Source: a virus | DNA: 48,752 nt | Strand: one strand, 5' to 3' | Virus record (IMG/VR): IMGVR_UViG_3300030090_002131 | Coordinates: 1-48,752 of that record | Shown: positions 10,801 through 19,149 of the stretch, one piece after another | Layout of the letters: each line of letters opens with the position of its first letter | Numbering within the stretch: the first letter of the stretch is position 1 | Notes under the pieces: generated by a model | Databases searched by the model: none | Seen by the model: the letters and a program-made list of their open reading frames with translations, nothing else | What the model was told of the DNA's origin: nothing | Translations under genes and position numbers: made by a program

Positions 10801-13800
10801 ATATTATAAAGACTTTTGTAGGTAGAGAGAAGTTAACACCTCATAGATTTAGGCATTCTATATTACAGGCTGCTATGACTATAGATGGAATAGTAGGTAG
10901 TAAAAATAAATATTTTGAGAATTTTGCAAAAGAATACATTCTTAATCATGTTGACCCTAAATCATCTACAGGTGCTTATAAAGAAGGAATGAAAATTAAT
11001 CCTTTAAAAGCCAATGAGATAAGAAGAGAATTTGAAACCTTTCTTAGAGAAAACAAACAACTTAATACTGATAAAAAAGTTATGGATGCGGTTGATAAGT
11101 ATCTTCAAAGTAAGGGAGAACAGACCAAACCTAAACCTAAAAATACTAAAGAAACTGCCGACAAGTCTTTACTTGTTAATGAAAAAGGCGAAACTTTCAC
11201 ATATAAAGATTTAATCAATAGAGTTGGAGAGTGGGAGACTAAGAACCCAACATTAAAAGGTAAAATAAAAATTATAGAACAATCTGAAGGTAACTTTAGA
11301 GCAAGATTTATTAATGGTGTAGTAGAGTTAGTTGCAGGTAAGGCTGGACCGAAAGAGTTTTTCCATGAAAATATACATAACATAGAAAAGTATGTAAGAG
11401 CATTAGGTGACAAAAAACTCACCGCCCTTTTCAATAGAGGTATTAAACTTGCTAAAGAATATGGAATGAAACACGATAAGGCTACATATGAGAAGACTGT
11501 AAAGGCTTATAAAGAAGATATACAAAAAGAAAGACAAAAAGCGGGTAAGAAGCCACTTAGTAAAAAACAATTAGAAATAGAAGCAAATAGAGAGTACTTC
11601 ACAGAATTAGGTGCAAAATGGGCAGCAAGGTATGATAAGGCTAAAGGTTTTGAAAAACTTAAAATGTGGGGAGAATCGTTTGTTGCTAGTGTTAAAAACT
11701 TTTTTGGCAAAGCGGGTATGCCTGACATTGTATCTATTATAGGTAAAAAAGCAGTTGTTGGTTATAATCCTGGAATTAAAGGTATGGAAGTTGTCAAGAG
11801 TATGAAAAACTTCTATAAAGGATTTGCTCAAAAATCACTAGATATGGTAGACATATTTGATTTAACAAAAGATACTAGGGCACAGATTGATAAAAACATA
11901 GAAAGAATAGGACTTGATAAAGGAACTTTCAATGCAGTATTAGCAAAAGCGGGACTACCTAAAGAATTGACTATAGATAGAATGTCGGAGATTGAAGGTA
12001 TAAGACTTAATAACCTTTTAAACTCTGTGAAATCTATTAGCAAGGCGGGTAACATCAAGAGAAAGAAATCTTGGAATAATTTAAATGGAGAAGCACACTT
12101 AATAGAGTCTGTAAAAGGTATAACTAGTGGTCAAAAAAATGCAATTGGAGAAGCAATAGGTTTAGTTCCTACTAAAGGTAAAAATGTATCTTTAGCGACA
12201 GCAAGTGAACAGCAATTAAAATCTTATATTCATTTTTTATCTAAACTTAACAATGCATCTACAACTGCTAAAACATTTTCTAATCAAGCATTATCTGAAA
12301 TGGGAAGTACATTTGGAAAAACTTGGTGGCAAAAGGCAAAACTTTTAGCACAAATAGGATTATTGCCTGGAGATGTAGTTTTAAGAAAGATACTACCTAA
12401 AAAATATGCGGATAGAATTGCAGACAAGTTTCTAGACCATTTCCAAACGGAGGCTGCATATTTCGGATATGGACAATATCAGGTAATGAAGGCTATGAAA
12501 GAGATTATAAAATACTCTAAAGATAATTCTATGGTAAAATTAGGAGCAGGAAGACATGCTAAAAGATTATCTGATTTACTTGCATATGCATTAGACCCAT
12601 CTCTTGCAGAAGGAATAAAATTTAAACCTTGGGAGCAAAAGTTTTTAGACCAAACAGATGTTAAGAATAGTTCTGCATACAATGCAAAAAGAGAGGTTCA
12701 AAAGTTGTATGATTATATGTATGAGAGTCTATTTAAGGAAGCAAAGCAAGTATTAAATCAAAGAGAGTTCGAGATATTTAGAAAAGAGTATTCTAAAAAA
12801 TTCGTTAATGAATATTATACTAGAGCATTTACGGATGAGGCTATTGAGCATTTTAGTATTGGAGAGGGAAAAGAAACCTTTATTAAGCAATTAAAATCCG
12901 ATATGGTTAATCAAGGTCTTAATCAAACTTTTGGTGTTAAAATAAAGGAATTACAAGCGAAATTAAAGCAAACTAAAAGTGAAAATGTTAAAAAGAAATT
13001 GCAAGAAAGAATTAAAGAGTTAAAGGTTCAAAAAGCAGAGAAGTTTAACGAACTTATGGACAATACATCTACAAGAGGAGAGAAGATACAGAATGAAGCA
13101 TCGGCATTGGCTTTACAACTTATCACTAAACCTAACTATAGTGTAAGAAATAAGTTTCTACTTAAAAGAATGCCTAAGTTTGAAAACACATTTGTTGATG
13201 CAAACGGAAAGACAAGAAAAACATATAAGACTGACTTTGAAAATGTGCTAGGTAGATACATAAGAACTATGTCTGGATATTTAGCAACTATAAAACATTT
13301 CAATGAGTTTTCAGACATTAAAGGAGAGTTTTCTACGGGAAGAACATCTAGAGATATTTTAGATGCTTTAAATGTCGATTCTTATGCAGGTAACTATGCA
13401 GTAGCAATGCTTAAATCTAGATTGGGAATGAATAGAACTGAAGCGGTAGATGGTCTTACTAATGAAATGTTGTCGGGTGCTGCAAAGTATTCTGCTATAA
13501 TTGGGCTATCATCTCCAATGTCAGGGCTTAAAAACTTTGTTATAGGTTCTGCTATGACTACGGGTACTTTTGGAGGAACACAATTCCTAGCGGGTATACA
13601 ACAATCTATGAAACCTGAATTTAGAGATTATGTTACTAAATTAGGTGGAAGAGAAGTAGGTGCTAAGGAGTTAGAACTTACAGGTTATGGTAAATGGTGG
13701 ATGGATAATGTTAGTAGAATGACGGGTACTGAGGCTGCGAATAGATTTATTGGTGTTGCTGCGGGTAGGATGACCGCTGAAAACATGGGAGACATTCTTA

Positions 13801-15239
13801 GCGGAAAGAACAAGTCTTTATTTAAAATGAGTCAAACTGAAGTTGTAGCACAGATGAAAGACATATTTAAGTTAAAGAATGAAGATATAACATTCATTAG
13901 AAATTATGGATTAAGAGCAGGTGGTCATGGAATTAAAGGCAAGGCAGGTCTTAAACTAGACAAAAGAATCAATGAGATTATGGACAAAGTGTCTCACTAC
14001 TCTCATATAAAAACTCAAGGTGCTACTTCTGAGCCATTTTTACCATTATGGATGCAAAGCGGTAAAGGTAGAGCATTGACATTGTTTTATAGAATGGCTT
14101 ATTCTGGAACACATAATATACATACTAATATGATAAAACCTGCTTTGAGAGGAAATCTTTTACCTCTTGTAAGATATAGTGTTGCGGGTCAAGTATTTGG
14201 TGGAGCATTATGGAATTTATATGCTATGTTATTTGGTCAAGAGAATCCAAAGAAATATAGTGATAGTTTATTAGACAAGGCATTTTCTAACTTTTCAAAA
14301 GCAGAAACACTTGGACTTTTTGGATACTTAATAAACCCATACTCAAATACTAGTGGAAGTAAAGGATTGGGAAGTTATTTGATGGGTAGTGGAGACCAAA
14401 TCTTTCAACCTGCTATATTTAGAAATCTAAAAGTAGGTAGTGAAGCAATAGTGGAAATACTTAACCAAGCGACAGGTCACAGAAATGTTAAAAAACCTTT
14501 GAGCAAAACTATAGAACAATCAATAAATGATATGGCGGTAATTTTTAATCATAGACACAGATTTATGAGAAAGAACTTTTCTAACAATCTAAAACCTACT
14601 TATGACAACATTAGGAGTGCTAAAAAGCAATGGATGGAAGAAAGTGGATGGAGAGAAAAAGAAGGTTATGCTGAAAACTTTAGTTATACTCACGAAAAAC
14701 AAAGATACTACTCTTATGTAAAAGATGCATTCTATAGTGGTAATACAGAGTCTGCAGCACAATATGTAGAGGCATTATATTATTATCTATATGACCAACA
14801 AAGATTCTTAAATGGTCAATCCTATAGAAGTCATAAGTATGCACACAAAACAGCAACAAGTCAAATAAATTCATTACTAAGGAATCTAAACCCTGTTAAC
14901 CTTGAAGACTCTGGATTAGGAACTTACAATAAACTTGATACCAAAAGACATCAATTTTATTCTTGGTTAGCAAAGAAAGACCCATCTCTACACGAAAAAA
15001 CTATAAAACTAGAAAAGCAGTATCATTATATGATGAGACAAATTAAAAATTCTAGAAAGAAATTTAGAACTAAGTATAAAGAGAACTACTATGAAGATGG
15101 TCAAGTATTTTCAGATGGATTAATGTTTCCACCAAGAGGTACATTTATGGGATTTGGATATGCCTCTAAAGAGTATAAACGACAATCTAATTACTTTAGG
15201 TCTGACCTATATAAAATTAAGAAGCAGAAGGGTCAATAA
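7827..15239 (+). CDS. Giant polyvalent internal virion protein with tyrosine-recombinase-like and HExxH peptidase-like domains
   Basis: 2470 residues, the largest gene here. Residues about 120-330 contain Gly-rich hydrophobic stretches. Residues 430-700 are a highly charged Lys/Glu coiled coil. Residues about 710-1060 read like a tyrosine recombinase: a core-binding-like helical part (KNFNQKHAQDFLDANN), then GSR868 (or R879) before RLKDIKL, K901, the box H1006-RF-R1009-H, LNH1041 and the candidate nucleophile Y1051 ten residues later. Residues 1180-1184 are HENIH (zincin HExxH) with REYFTE (E1256/E1260) as a possible third ligand. The rest (1300-2470) is helical with hydrophobic patches (SPMSGLKNF, LFYRMAYSG), as in large ejected phage proteins. 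Position after three internal-protein genes suggests an ejected virion protein; multi-domain polyvalent proteins of phages are known. AAAGGAG precedes the start. The 3' end overlaps the opposing gene by 23 bases. Domain calls are by eye. Confidence 0.72.
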   Translation: MSNFERITISDEELDDFLKHVQEKDPEAPDYETNPYGLQHYAQKKYGGSYSFKKRKSFSHIPLSSNPKNVAEADDYKEPAPSWFWDAWGQGANNSVTGLSKKIVLGDDLYNTNLSSYDPGIAQGTLEFVSGILHDLPFFYMTGGLGVTTAIASGAAKKEAAKQLSRYMFKDAVKKNAFNNLSQKAIAKEIGKHRSKGALRRSLLKKTDDAVDRATINKLHGQSLKDAKRGIKNVMATNEFKEHGIKQSLSIGGMKHTVEIGAPGMRRIFASGGLPMATQLAAHGGTNTALSEVVNNIAQEINPETGQPFGQRLAQGIWDRWSVTGKGFSDAFTSDDIEKIIMATGEGFIGGFMAGGFSMLSRASRVGALDKVSSYERFMKGNVQKKLVKEITKERWDVPIEAGIFTVSHKAGSAVRKATDFGYDPEAAKHEDGWGMSFVKNLIQFKAMRKVNEAKEQAKAYGREAYTEWVGKASERKLNNDKKTNKDFDKIKAEGEGKSDKIINEEIQKMKNEKSKATEKKETEGTKLFEDIVKLSEKPSWGAKEAAEFEAKYKRWKDEIIDVILENDGVLSPAMKALNKQLESIDKNSPIVREKLKQEREKQEKKELEDLEKQAEQNDKADTQKRETKKDNKEKKKKVKDLDVDEFGEIVKTKSKEGTEEAQKGSYNNLVKEANTRLKEKGNEKLSEVINKEVTNKSKELDRENKQMLTMLGTIGNAANKTSVSIAQKFAVWLGINAPGTTLKNFNQKHAQDFLDANNYSYESSKHLSRIMKFRNEKGISDVIISTSEMKLKAGKNWKGKEKETLEPKELADFDTSVINTTRLGGTETKGQDRGTPIDGTTKISSSKHMNNHQLVLLMHLIGHHGSRQVALIGNDKTRVGIRLKDIKLISEGGKQYYVIKSYEKGYDKARTQKDKKKFIKEIAIENIAEANGVNYFKVLEKLIASRMSELGGQGLNTPEARSSHLFTTKTNTNSKQGASVEAKLTKKDISDIIKTFVGREKLTPHRFRHSILQAAMTIDGIVGSKNKYFENFAKEYILNHVDPKSSTGAYKEGMKINPLKANEIRREFETFLRENKQLNTDKKVMDAVDKYLQSKGEQTKPKPKNTKETADKSLLVNEKGETFTYKDLINRVGEWETKNPTLKGKIKIIEQSEGNFRARFINGVVELVAGKAGPKEFFHENIHNIEKYVRALGDKKLTALFNRGIKLAKEYGMKHDKATYEKTVKAYKEDIQKERQKAGKKPLSKKQLEIEANREYFTELGAKWAARYDKAKGFEKLKMWGESFVASVKNFFGKAGMPDIVSIIGKKAVVGYNPGIKGMEVVKSMKNFYKGFAQKSLDMVDIFDLTKDTRAQIDKNIERIGLDKGTFNAVLAKAGLPKELTIDRMSEIEGIRLNNLLNSVKSISKAGNIKRKKSWNNLNGEAHLIESVKGITSGQKNAIGEAIGLVPTKGKNVSLATASEQQLKSYIHFLSKLNNASTTAKTFSNQALSEMGSTFGKTWWQKAKLLAQIGLLPGDVVLRKILPKKYADRIADKFLDHFQTEAAYFGYGQYQVMKAMKEIIKYSKDNSMVKLGAGRHAKRLSDLLAYALDPSLAEGIKFKPWEQKFLDQTDVKNSSAYNAKREVQKLYDYMYESLFKEAKQVLNQREFEIFRKEYSKKFVNEYYTRAFTDEAIEHFSIGEGKETFIKQLKSDMVNQGLNQTFGVKIKELQAKLKQTKSENVKKKLQERIKELKVQKAEKFNELMDNTSTRGEKIQNEASALALQLITKPNYSVRNKFLLKRMPKFENTFVDANGKTRKTYKTDFENVLGRYIRTMSGYLATIKHFNEFSDIKGEFSTGRTSRDILDALNVDSYAGNYAVAMLKSRLGMNRTEAVDGLTNEMLSGAAKYSAIIGLSSPMSGLKNFVIGSAMTTGTFGGTQFLAGIQQSMKPEFRDYVTKLGGREVGAKELELTGYGKWWMDNVSRMTGTEAANRFIGVAAGRMTAENMGDILSGKNKSLFKMSQTEVVAQMKDIFKLKNEDITFIRNYGLRAGGHGIKGKAGLKLDKRINEIMDKVSHYSHIKTQGATSEPFLPLWMQSGKGRALTLFYRMAYSGTHNIHTNMIKPALRGNLLPLVRYSVAGQVFGGALWNLYAMLFGQENPKKYSDSLLDKAFSNFSKAETLGLFGYLINPYSNTSGSKGLGSYLMGSGDQIFQPAIFRNLKVGSEAIVEILNQATGHRNVKKPLSKTIEQSINDMAVIFNHRHRFMRKNFSNNLKPTYDNIRSAKKQWMEESGWREKEGYAENFSYTHEKQRYYSYVKDAFYSGNTESAAQYVEALYYYLYDQQRFLNGQSYRSHKYAHKTATSQINSLLRNLNPVNLEDSGLGTYNKLDTKRHQFYSWLAKKDPSLHEKTIKLEKQYHYMMRQIKNSRKKFRTKYKENYYEDGQVFSDGLMFPPRGTFMGFGYASKEYKRQSNYFRSDLYKIKKQKGQ

Positions 15240-15732
15240 TCTTAGATGTATATACCTTAGTATAGGTAGTTTGTTTAACTTTCCAATTGTTAGCAACATC
15301 TACATCTTTAACTAAATAGTGTGATGCCTCGTGATGTCTTTCTAGTTTTACAAACCAATACACATTAACATCTTTTTCTGGATTGTTAAATGCATCATAA
15401 TTAATATAGAAATCTTTTGCACCTTCTTTCGCACACTTGACATCTATCTTATTATAAGAGTGCACATCTGTTAATATAATATCGGGTTCAACTACAGGTC
15501 TAAAATCTACTAATGGTGCACACCTAAACTTAACAGGTCTCAAAGATAAGTAATCTCTTGCTATAAGTTCTCCTAGTATGCCCATCTTAGATAGTTCGTG
15601 TTCTCTTTCGCCTCTATATTTTTCTGTTCCTTTAGAGTATACATCTTTAGACATATCACTTCTTAGTTTTGCGAGTTCATCTGCTAAAACATCAAACATA
15701 GGTGGGTATGGAAATATTCCTTTAAATATCAT
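15217..15732 (-). CDS. Putative PD-(D/E)XK nuclease
   Basis: 171 residues from the chosen ATG, which has GAGGGG just upstream and overlaps the resolvase stop as ATGA; an in-frame upstream codon would add eight residues but lacks these signals. The motif order fits a PD-(D/E)XK fold: E55 in GELIARDYL, D84 in EPDIIL, and D97-V-K99 in KIDVKC, followed by a beta strand VYWFVKL. Known families with this layout cut DNA with Mg2+; whether this one does is inferred. It closes the leftward replication/recombination operon behind a RuvC-like resolvase, so a role in DNA processing, host DNA breakdown or junction cleavage is plausible. Its 3' end runs into the end of the giant + strand gene. Confidence 0.6.
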   Translation of the reverse strand: MIFKGIFPYPPMFDVLADELAKLRSDMSKDVYSKGTEKYRGEREHELSKMGILGELIARDYLSLRPVKFRCAPLVDFRPVVEPDIILTDVHSYNKIDVKCAKEGAKDFYINYDAFNNPEKDVNVYWFVKLERHHEASHYLVKDVDVANNWKVKQTTYTKVYTSKIIDPSAS

Positions 15733-16184
15733 ATTTTCCCCTCTGTATCCTTGCAATACTTTGCTATCAAAATAGCATCACTAGTATTAAAGGTTACTCT
15801 AAAATCACACATATCTTGAGCCAACTCTTTTAACCATCTTTTCCTAGTCTTTTTATCTGACTTAGGAGTATCAAAGTGCTTTTGCCATTTTCTAGGTCTA
15901 ACCAAAACTATATTACACTCTTCTATTTCTGCAATAGTTTGCCATGCTCCATAATTAGTTCCAAAAGCAAAGGCAGATTTATTACTATCACTTGGGAATG
16001 CCCACACTTGCTCAATAAAAACATATGTATCACAAGGGGCAGAATCTCCTAACATCTCTTTAAATGCTAAGTACATCTTTTGAAATGTGTCGGGACACTT
16101 AACTGCTTTTACAGATTTACCATAAAATGTTGATATACCACCCGACTTTCCTGGGTCTATACCAATGTATTTTCTCATTTTCAT
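15729..16184 (-). CDS. RuvC-like Holliday junction resolvase (RNase H fold)
   Basis: 151 residues, close to the usual length of RuvC-type enzymes. The acidic metal-binding residues appear in the expected order: D10 in YIGIDPGKSGG, E58 in YVFIEQV, and D136 in SDAILIA, with a basic stretch RKRWLK ahead of the last. These match the RuvC/YqgF RNase H-like superfamily as found in many phages, which cut four-way junctions before packaging. GGAG lies seven bases before the ATG, and the start overlaps the stop of the upstream zinc protein (ATGA type), so it is translated as part of the same operon as the helicase. Confidence 0.82.
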   Translation of the reverse strand: MKMRKYIGIDPGKSGGISTFYGKSVKAVKCPDTFQKMYLAFKEMLGDSAPCDTYVFIEQVWAFPSDSNKSAFAFGTNYGAWQTIAEIEECNIVLVRPRKWQKHFDTPKSDKKTRKRWLKELAQDMCDFRVTFNTSDAILIAKYCKDTEGKI

Positions 16185-16396
16185 ATTAGTTCTCCATTAA
16201 ATAATTCCATTATCTGCTTAAACAAAGGATGTTGGTCTTCTTTGTGTACATAAAACTTACAACCCTTGCTTTTAACATGCTCTGGAATTTCTTTCTTTTT
16301 TTGTTTTTTGTATATAAAGTATGTACAATACTCTTCCTCACGATACCAACATGTATCGCAACTAGAGTGCCTTGTTAAACTCGTCTTCTGTGTCAT
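16181..16396 (-). CDS. Small four-cysteine protein, probable zinc binder
   Basis: 71 residues. C13-DT-C16, C24 and C46 could form one zinc site (CxxC, then C, then C before KFYVHKED). The first 35 bases overlap the 3' end of the helicase gene in another frame, and its stop overlaps the resolvase start. No family is recognised. Such small zinc proteins are common between replication genes of phages; the function is unknown. Confidence 0.55.
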   Translation of the reverse strand: MTQKTSLTRHSSCDTCWYREEEYCTYFIYKKQKKKEIPEHVKSKGCKFYVHKEDQHPLFKQIMELFNGELI

Positions 16397-17687
16397 AGTA
16401 CTTTACTTTATCTCCATTATACCAAAGTCTAGCACTTCCTGTCATTCCATATCTACACTTTCTTGATACAATATTTACTTTGTTAACATCTCCCTTTTTA
16501 GGGTTTATCTTCCACTCGTAATGAACAAATAGTACATTTTCCGCAACTTGCTCTATTGCTCCACTTTCAGCCAAATCACTTAATTGTGGTATAGTACTTT
16601 TACCTGTTCTCATCTCTAATCCTCTATTCAATTGAGAGGCTAATAAGACTACGCAGTTTTCACTTTTAGCCAACCACTTATAGTCGTTGCATAATTTTTC
16701 TAACTGCAATCTTCTTTGTTCAATACCTTTAGGTGGCTCTATAAGTTGAAGATAATCATCTATAACCACATCTGGCTTAAACTTTTTAACTTGTAGTGCC
16801 GATTTACTTAAATCTTTTATGTTGTCAAACATAGCAAACTTATCTTCACTATATAGCATTCTAACTGTATTCTTTGCTTTTTCAAGTTCTTCTATATCGC
16901 TTTGACCAAATGTGCCATTTCTAACCATTCCATAAGATAGTTTCTCACTTTCAAGACAGATAATCTTTTTTATCATCTCACTATTAGGCATCTCTCTATT
17001 AAACATCATAACCTTTAAACCTTGATGGATAAATCTAGAAAGTAAATTAACCATAAAAGTAGTTTTACCATGTCCTGGTCTGCCACCTATTATAGATACT
17101 TCTCCTTTAGTAAATCCTCCGCTTAGTTTATCTAGGTCTGTAATTCCACTACGAACCATTTGCTTTTTATCTGTAACCATTTCATCTATAGCCTTGTCTA
17201 AAACTCCATCTATATCAAAACCTTGATGGGGTCTCAACTCTATTAGGTCTCCGATTATATTATGTGTATCTCCTAAGATATTATATACATCGGGGTCTGC
17301 CTCATAGGCTAATTCATTTATCTTATTAGTGCTATCTATAGTCTTTCTAAGTAAAAACTTTTCATATAGTTTTTTAGCATAGTATTCTGCATTGTGTGTA
17401 CTAGGTGCTTCACTACTTAAACCCGAAATCCAATACATATCTATAAATTGCTTTTCATTAGAAGACAATGAAGTTCCCAAAGTTACTAAGTCTACCTCTT
17501 CATCATTCTTTATCATTTTCGACATTTTGTTGAACAGAATCCAACACTTTTTATTGTACCACACCTCTTCGTTACCTACATAAGCCTCTATTTCGTGCAT
17601 ACATTCATTACTGAGTAAGACACATCCTAATATAGCCTCTTCTAGTTTGGTATCGTGCGGTTGTACCTTTATTCCATTTTCTATCAT
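16362..17687 (-). CDS. dnaB: DnaB-type replicative DNA helicase
   Basis: 441 residues, normal for DnaB/gp4-helicase-type proteins. Residues 8-110 form the DnaB N-terminal helical domain (KLEEAILGCVL, AEYYAKKL). The RecA-like ATPase follows: Walker A GGRPGHGKTT at 201-210, the NREMP motif near 230, Walker B VVIDDYLQL at 307-315 and ASQLNRG near 350 (DNA-contact loop and arginine). It unwinds the fork as a hexamer. No primase domain is fused and no separate primase is visible, so the phage probably borrows host primase. It sits between the methyltransferase and the resolvase in the leftward operon. The ribosome site is weak (a GAGG about ten bases before the ATG). Confidence 0.93.
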   Translation of the reverse strand: MIENGIKVQPHDTKLEEAILGCVLLSNECMHEIEAYVGNEEVWYNKKCWILFNKMSKMIKNDEEVDLVTLGTSLSSNEKQFIDMYWISGLSSEAPSTHNAEYYAKKLYEKFLLRKTIDSTNKINELAYEADPDVYNILGDTHNIIGDLIELRPHQGFDIDGVLDKAIDEMVTDKKQMVRSGITDLDKLSGGFTKGEVSIIGGRPGHGKTTFMVNLLSRFIHQGLKVMMFNREMPNSEMIKKIICLESEKLSYGMVRNGTFGQSDIEELEKAKNTVRMLYSEDKFAMFDNIKDLSKSALQVKKFKPDVVIDDYLQLIEPPKGIEQRRLQLEKLCNDYKWLAKSENCVVLLASQLNRGLEMRTGKSTIPQLSDLAESGAIEQVAENVLFVHYEWKINPKKGDVNKVNIVSRKCRYGMTGSARLWYNGDKVKYYDTEDEFNKAL

Positions 17688-17708
17688 AACAACCTCTTTA
17701 TTTATTAT

Positions 17709-18545
17709 TTAAAATAATGTTCTCTGAGCAGTTCTTTCCAATATTATCTTGGCATACTCAGGGTTTAGTTCAATTCCTATCCATTTCCTAGATAGTCTTT
17801 TTGCTACTACTGCAGTTGTACCACTACCCATAAATGGGTCTAGTATTACATCTCCTTCTCGACTACCTGCTTTTATACATAGTTCGGGAATTTCCATAGG
17901 GAACACTGCAAAATGTGCTCCCTTATATGTACTAGTATTTAATGTCCAAACATCTCTTCTTACCTTTTTATCGTTTGGATTATTAATATCACTTGATGGT
18001 TCTGCTATTGCTTTATCATCAAAATAATATTTGGGAGACTTGGAGAATAGGAAGATATGTTCGTGCGATTTTGCACATCTATCCCTTACTGCTTCAGGCA
18101 TTGGGTTTGGCTTATGCCATATAACATCATTCCGTAAATACCAGCCATCTTGCTGCATACCGAATGCTACTCTCCAAGGAATACCTACAAGGTCTTTTGT
18201 TTTCAGGTACGGATGAGGTGGAGGGGCAGCCCTAGACATTCTATAATTGGTGCCAGTCTCTGAGTTAGTAATACTATTACTAGAGTCCCAATGACCCCCT
18301 TTTGCACCAAAATATGTGTCTCCCAAATTAAGCCAGAAAGTTCCATCTTTTTTAAGAACTCTCTTTAAATCTTTGAATGTCTTTACTAATTCCTCAACGA
18401 ACTTCTCGGGCGATTCTTCTTGACCTATCTGCCCACTATTATCATAATCTCTTAAACCCCAATAAGGAGGACTAGTTACTATTGCTTGTACTGATTCGCT
18501 CTCTATTTCGGCTATCTTCTTTCTTACATCGCCTATTAATAGCAT
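17709..18545 (-). CDS. DNA methyltransferase, beta class (N4-cytosine or N6-adenine)
   Basis: 278 residues. Motif IV TSPPYWGL is at residues 24-31 and motif I DPFMGSGTT at 236-244, so the order IV then I marks the beta group. SPPY is seen in both N4-cytosine and CcrM-like N6-adenine enzymes, so the base methylated cannot be decided by eye. A cognate restriction enzyme is not recognisable nearby, so this is probably an orphan modification enzyme protecting phage DNA or modulating the host. The start is well supported by GGGAGG six bases upstream. The upstream gene runs 74 bases into it in another frame. Confidence 0.9.
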   Translation of the reverse strand: MLLIGDVRKKIAEIESESVQAIVTSPPYWGLRDYDNSGQIGQEESPEKFVEELVKTFKDLKRVLKKDGTFWLNLGDTYFGAKGGHWDSSNSITNSETGTNYRMSRAAPPPHPYLKTKDLVGIPWRVAFGMQQDGWYLRNDVIWHKPNPMPEAVRDRCAKSHEHIFLFSKSPKYYFDDKAIAEPSSDINNPNDKKVRRDVWTLNTSTYKGAHFAVFPMEIPELCIKAGSREGDVILDPFMGSGTTAVVAKRLSRKWIGIELNPEYAKIILERTAQRTLF

Positions 18546-18717
18546 ATCTTTCCTCCCTCTCTACTACTTTTTTGTAGTATCTTTCCGCCTCGTCTTTATC
18601 TGCAAACTTTTTAGTCTTATGACCATTGTTTACAAAATATACAAAGCCTAATTCTGATGTTAGTCTTGCCACTTCTACCTCTCTTCTTCCAACTGAAAGT
18701 CTCCTATGTTTCCTCAT
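18472..18717 (-). CDS. Small basic hypothetical protein
   Basis: 81 residues, strongly basic N-terminus (MRKHRRLSVGRRE), a short beta segment FVYFVNN and a charged helix DEAERYYKKVVE. The start codon shares bases with the stop of the upstream zinc-ribbon ORF (ATGA), so coupled translation is likely and no separate ribosome site is seen. The last 24 codons overlap the methyltransferase gene. No family is recognised; a nucleic-acid-binding role would be a guess. Confidence 0.5.
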   Translation of the reverse strand: MRKHRRLSVGRREVEVARLTSELGFVYFVNNGHKTKKFADKDEAERYYKKVVEREERYAINRRCKKEDSRNRERISTSNSN

Positions 18718-18857
18718 GTATCTTCATAACCACAATGCCTACAGGGTTGGCATACAGGTGGTATTGGTTTCTGACATTGGAAACACTTTTTAAACTTTTT
18801 AAGTTGATATTGTTTTAGAGCCTCTATTGGACTCACTTTTTTTGTTTTCTTTTTCAT
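18714..18857 (-). CDS. 47-residue zinc-ribbon microprotein
   Basis: An ORF of 47 codons with a basic N-terminus (MKKKTKKVSP) and the C-terminal pattern CFQC, then C36, C39 and C42 before GYEDT, i.e. CxxC-x7-CxxCxxC. The cysteine spacing is too regular to be chance in a shadow frame. The start lies inside the 3' end of the 116-codon gene, and its stop overlaps the next start as ATGA, matching the coupled style of this operon. The function is unknown; a zinc-stabilised mini protein. Confidence 0.55.
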   Translation of the reverse strand: MKKKTKKVSPIEALKQYQLKKFKKCFQCQKPIPPVCQPCRHCGYEDT

Positions 18858-19149
18858 CTATCATTCCCCATAAGAGACAAAGATATACAATTACATCTGT
18901 AATCCTTCCTCTTACATCTTCCCTTTGAGAGGTATGACCATTACAATAAGCAGTAATACCATCTATATGCTTAAGTAAATAAGTCATCAGAACCTTTTCT
19001 TGTGTTGTATCTAAATAGTTTGCTACTCTTTGAAAGTTAGCGAATGCATTATCTAGTTCCCTTGCATACTCTACTTGTCCTGCCTCTCTAGTAAATTGAA
19101 TGACTTTAAAGATGTCATTTATCTTGTTTTCCATCTCCTGTCGTGTCAT
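18799..19149 (-). CDS. Hypothetical protein, weak DUF1599-like resemblance
   Basis: 116 residues. The N-terminal half is a charged helix; the second half reads MTYLLKHIDGITAYCNGH, then REDVRGRITDVIVYLCLLWGM. A helical pattern with H/D/R residues followed by an RITDVIVYL helix recalls phage proteins of the DUF1599/nucleotide-modification-associated type, but this is by eye only. AAAGGA lies seven bases before the ATG. It overlaps the genes on both sides, in an operon feeding the methyltransferase and helicase. Confidence 0.5.
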   Translation of the reverse strand: MTRQEMENKINDIFKVIQFTREAGQVEYARELDNAFANFQRVANYLDTTQEKVLMTYLLKHIDGITAYCNGHTSQREDVRGRITDVIVYLCLLWGMIDEKENKKSESNRGSKTIST

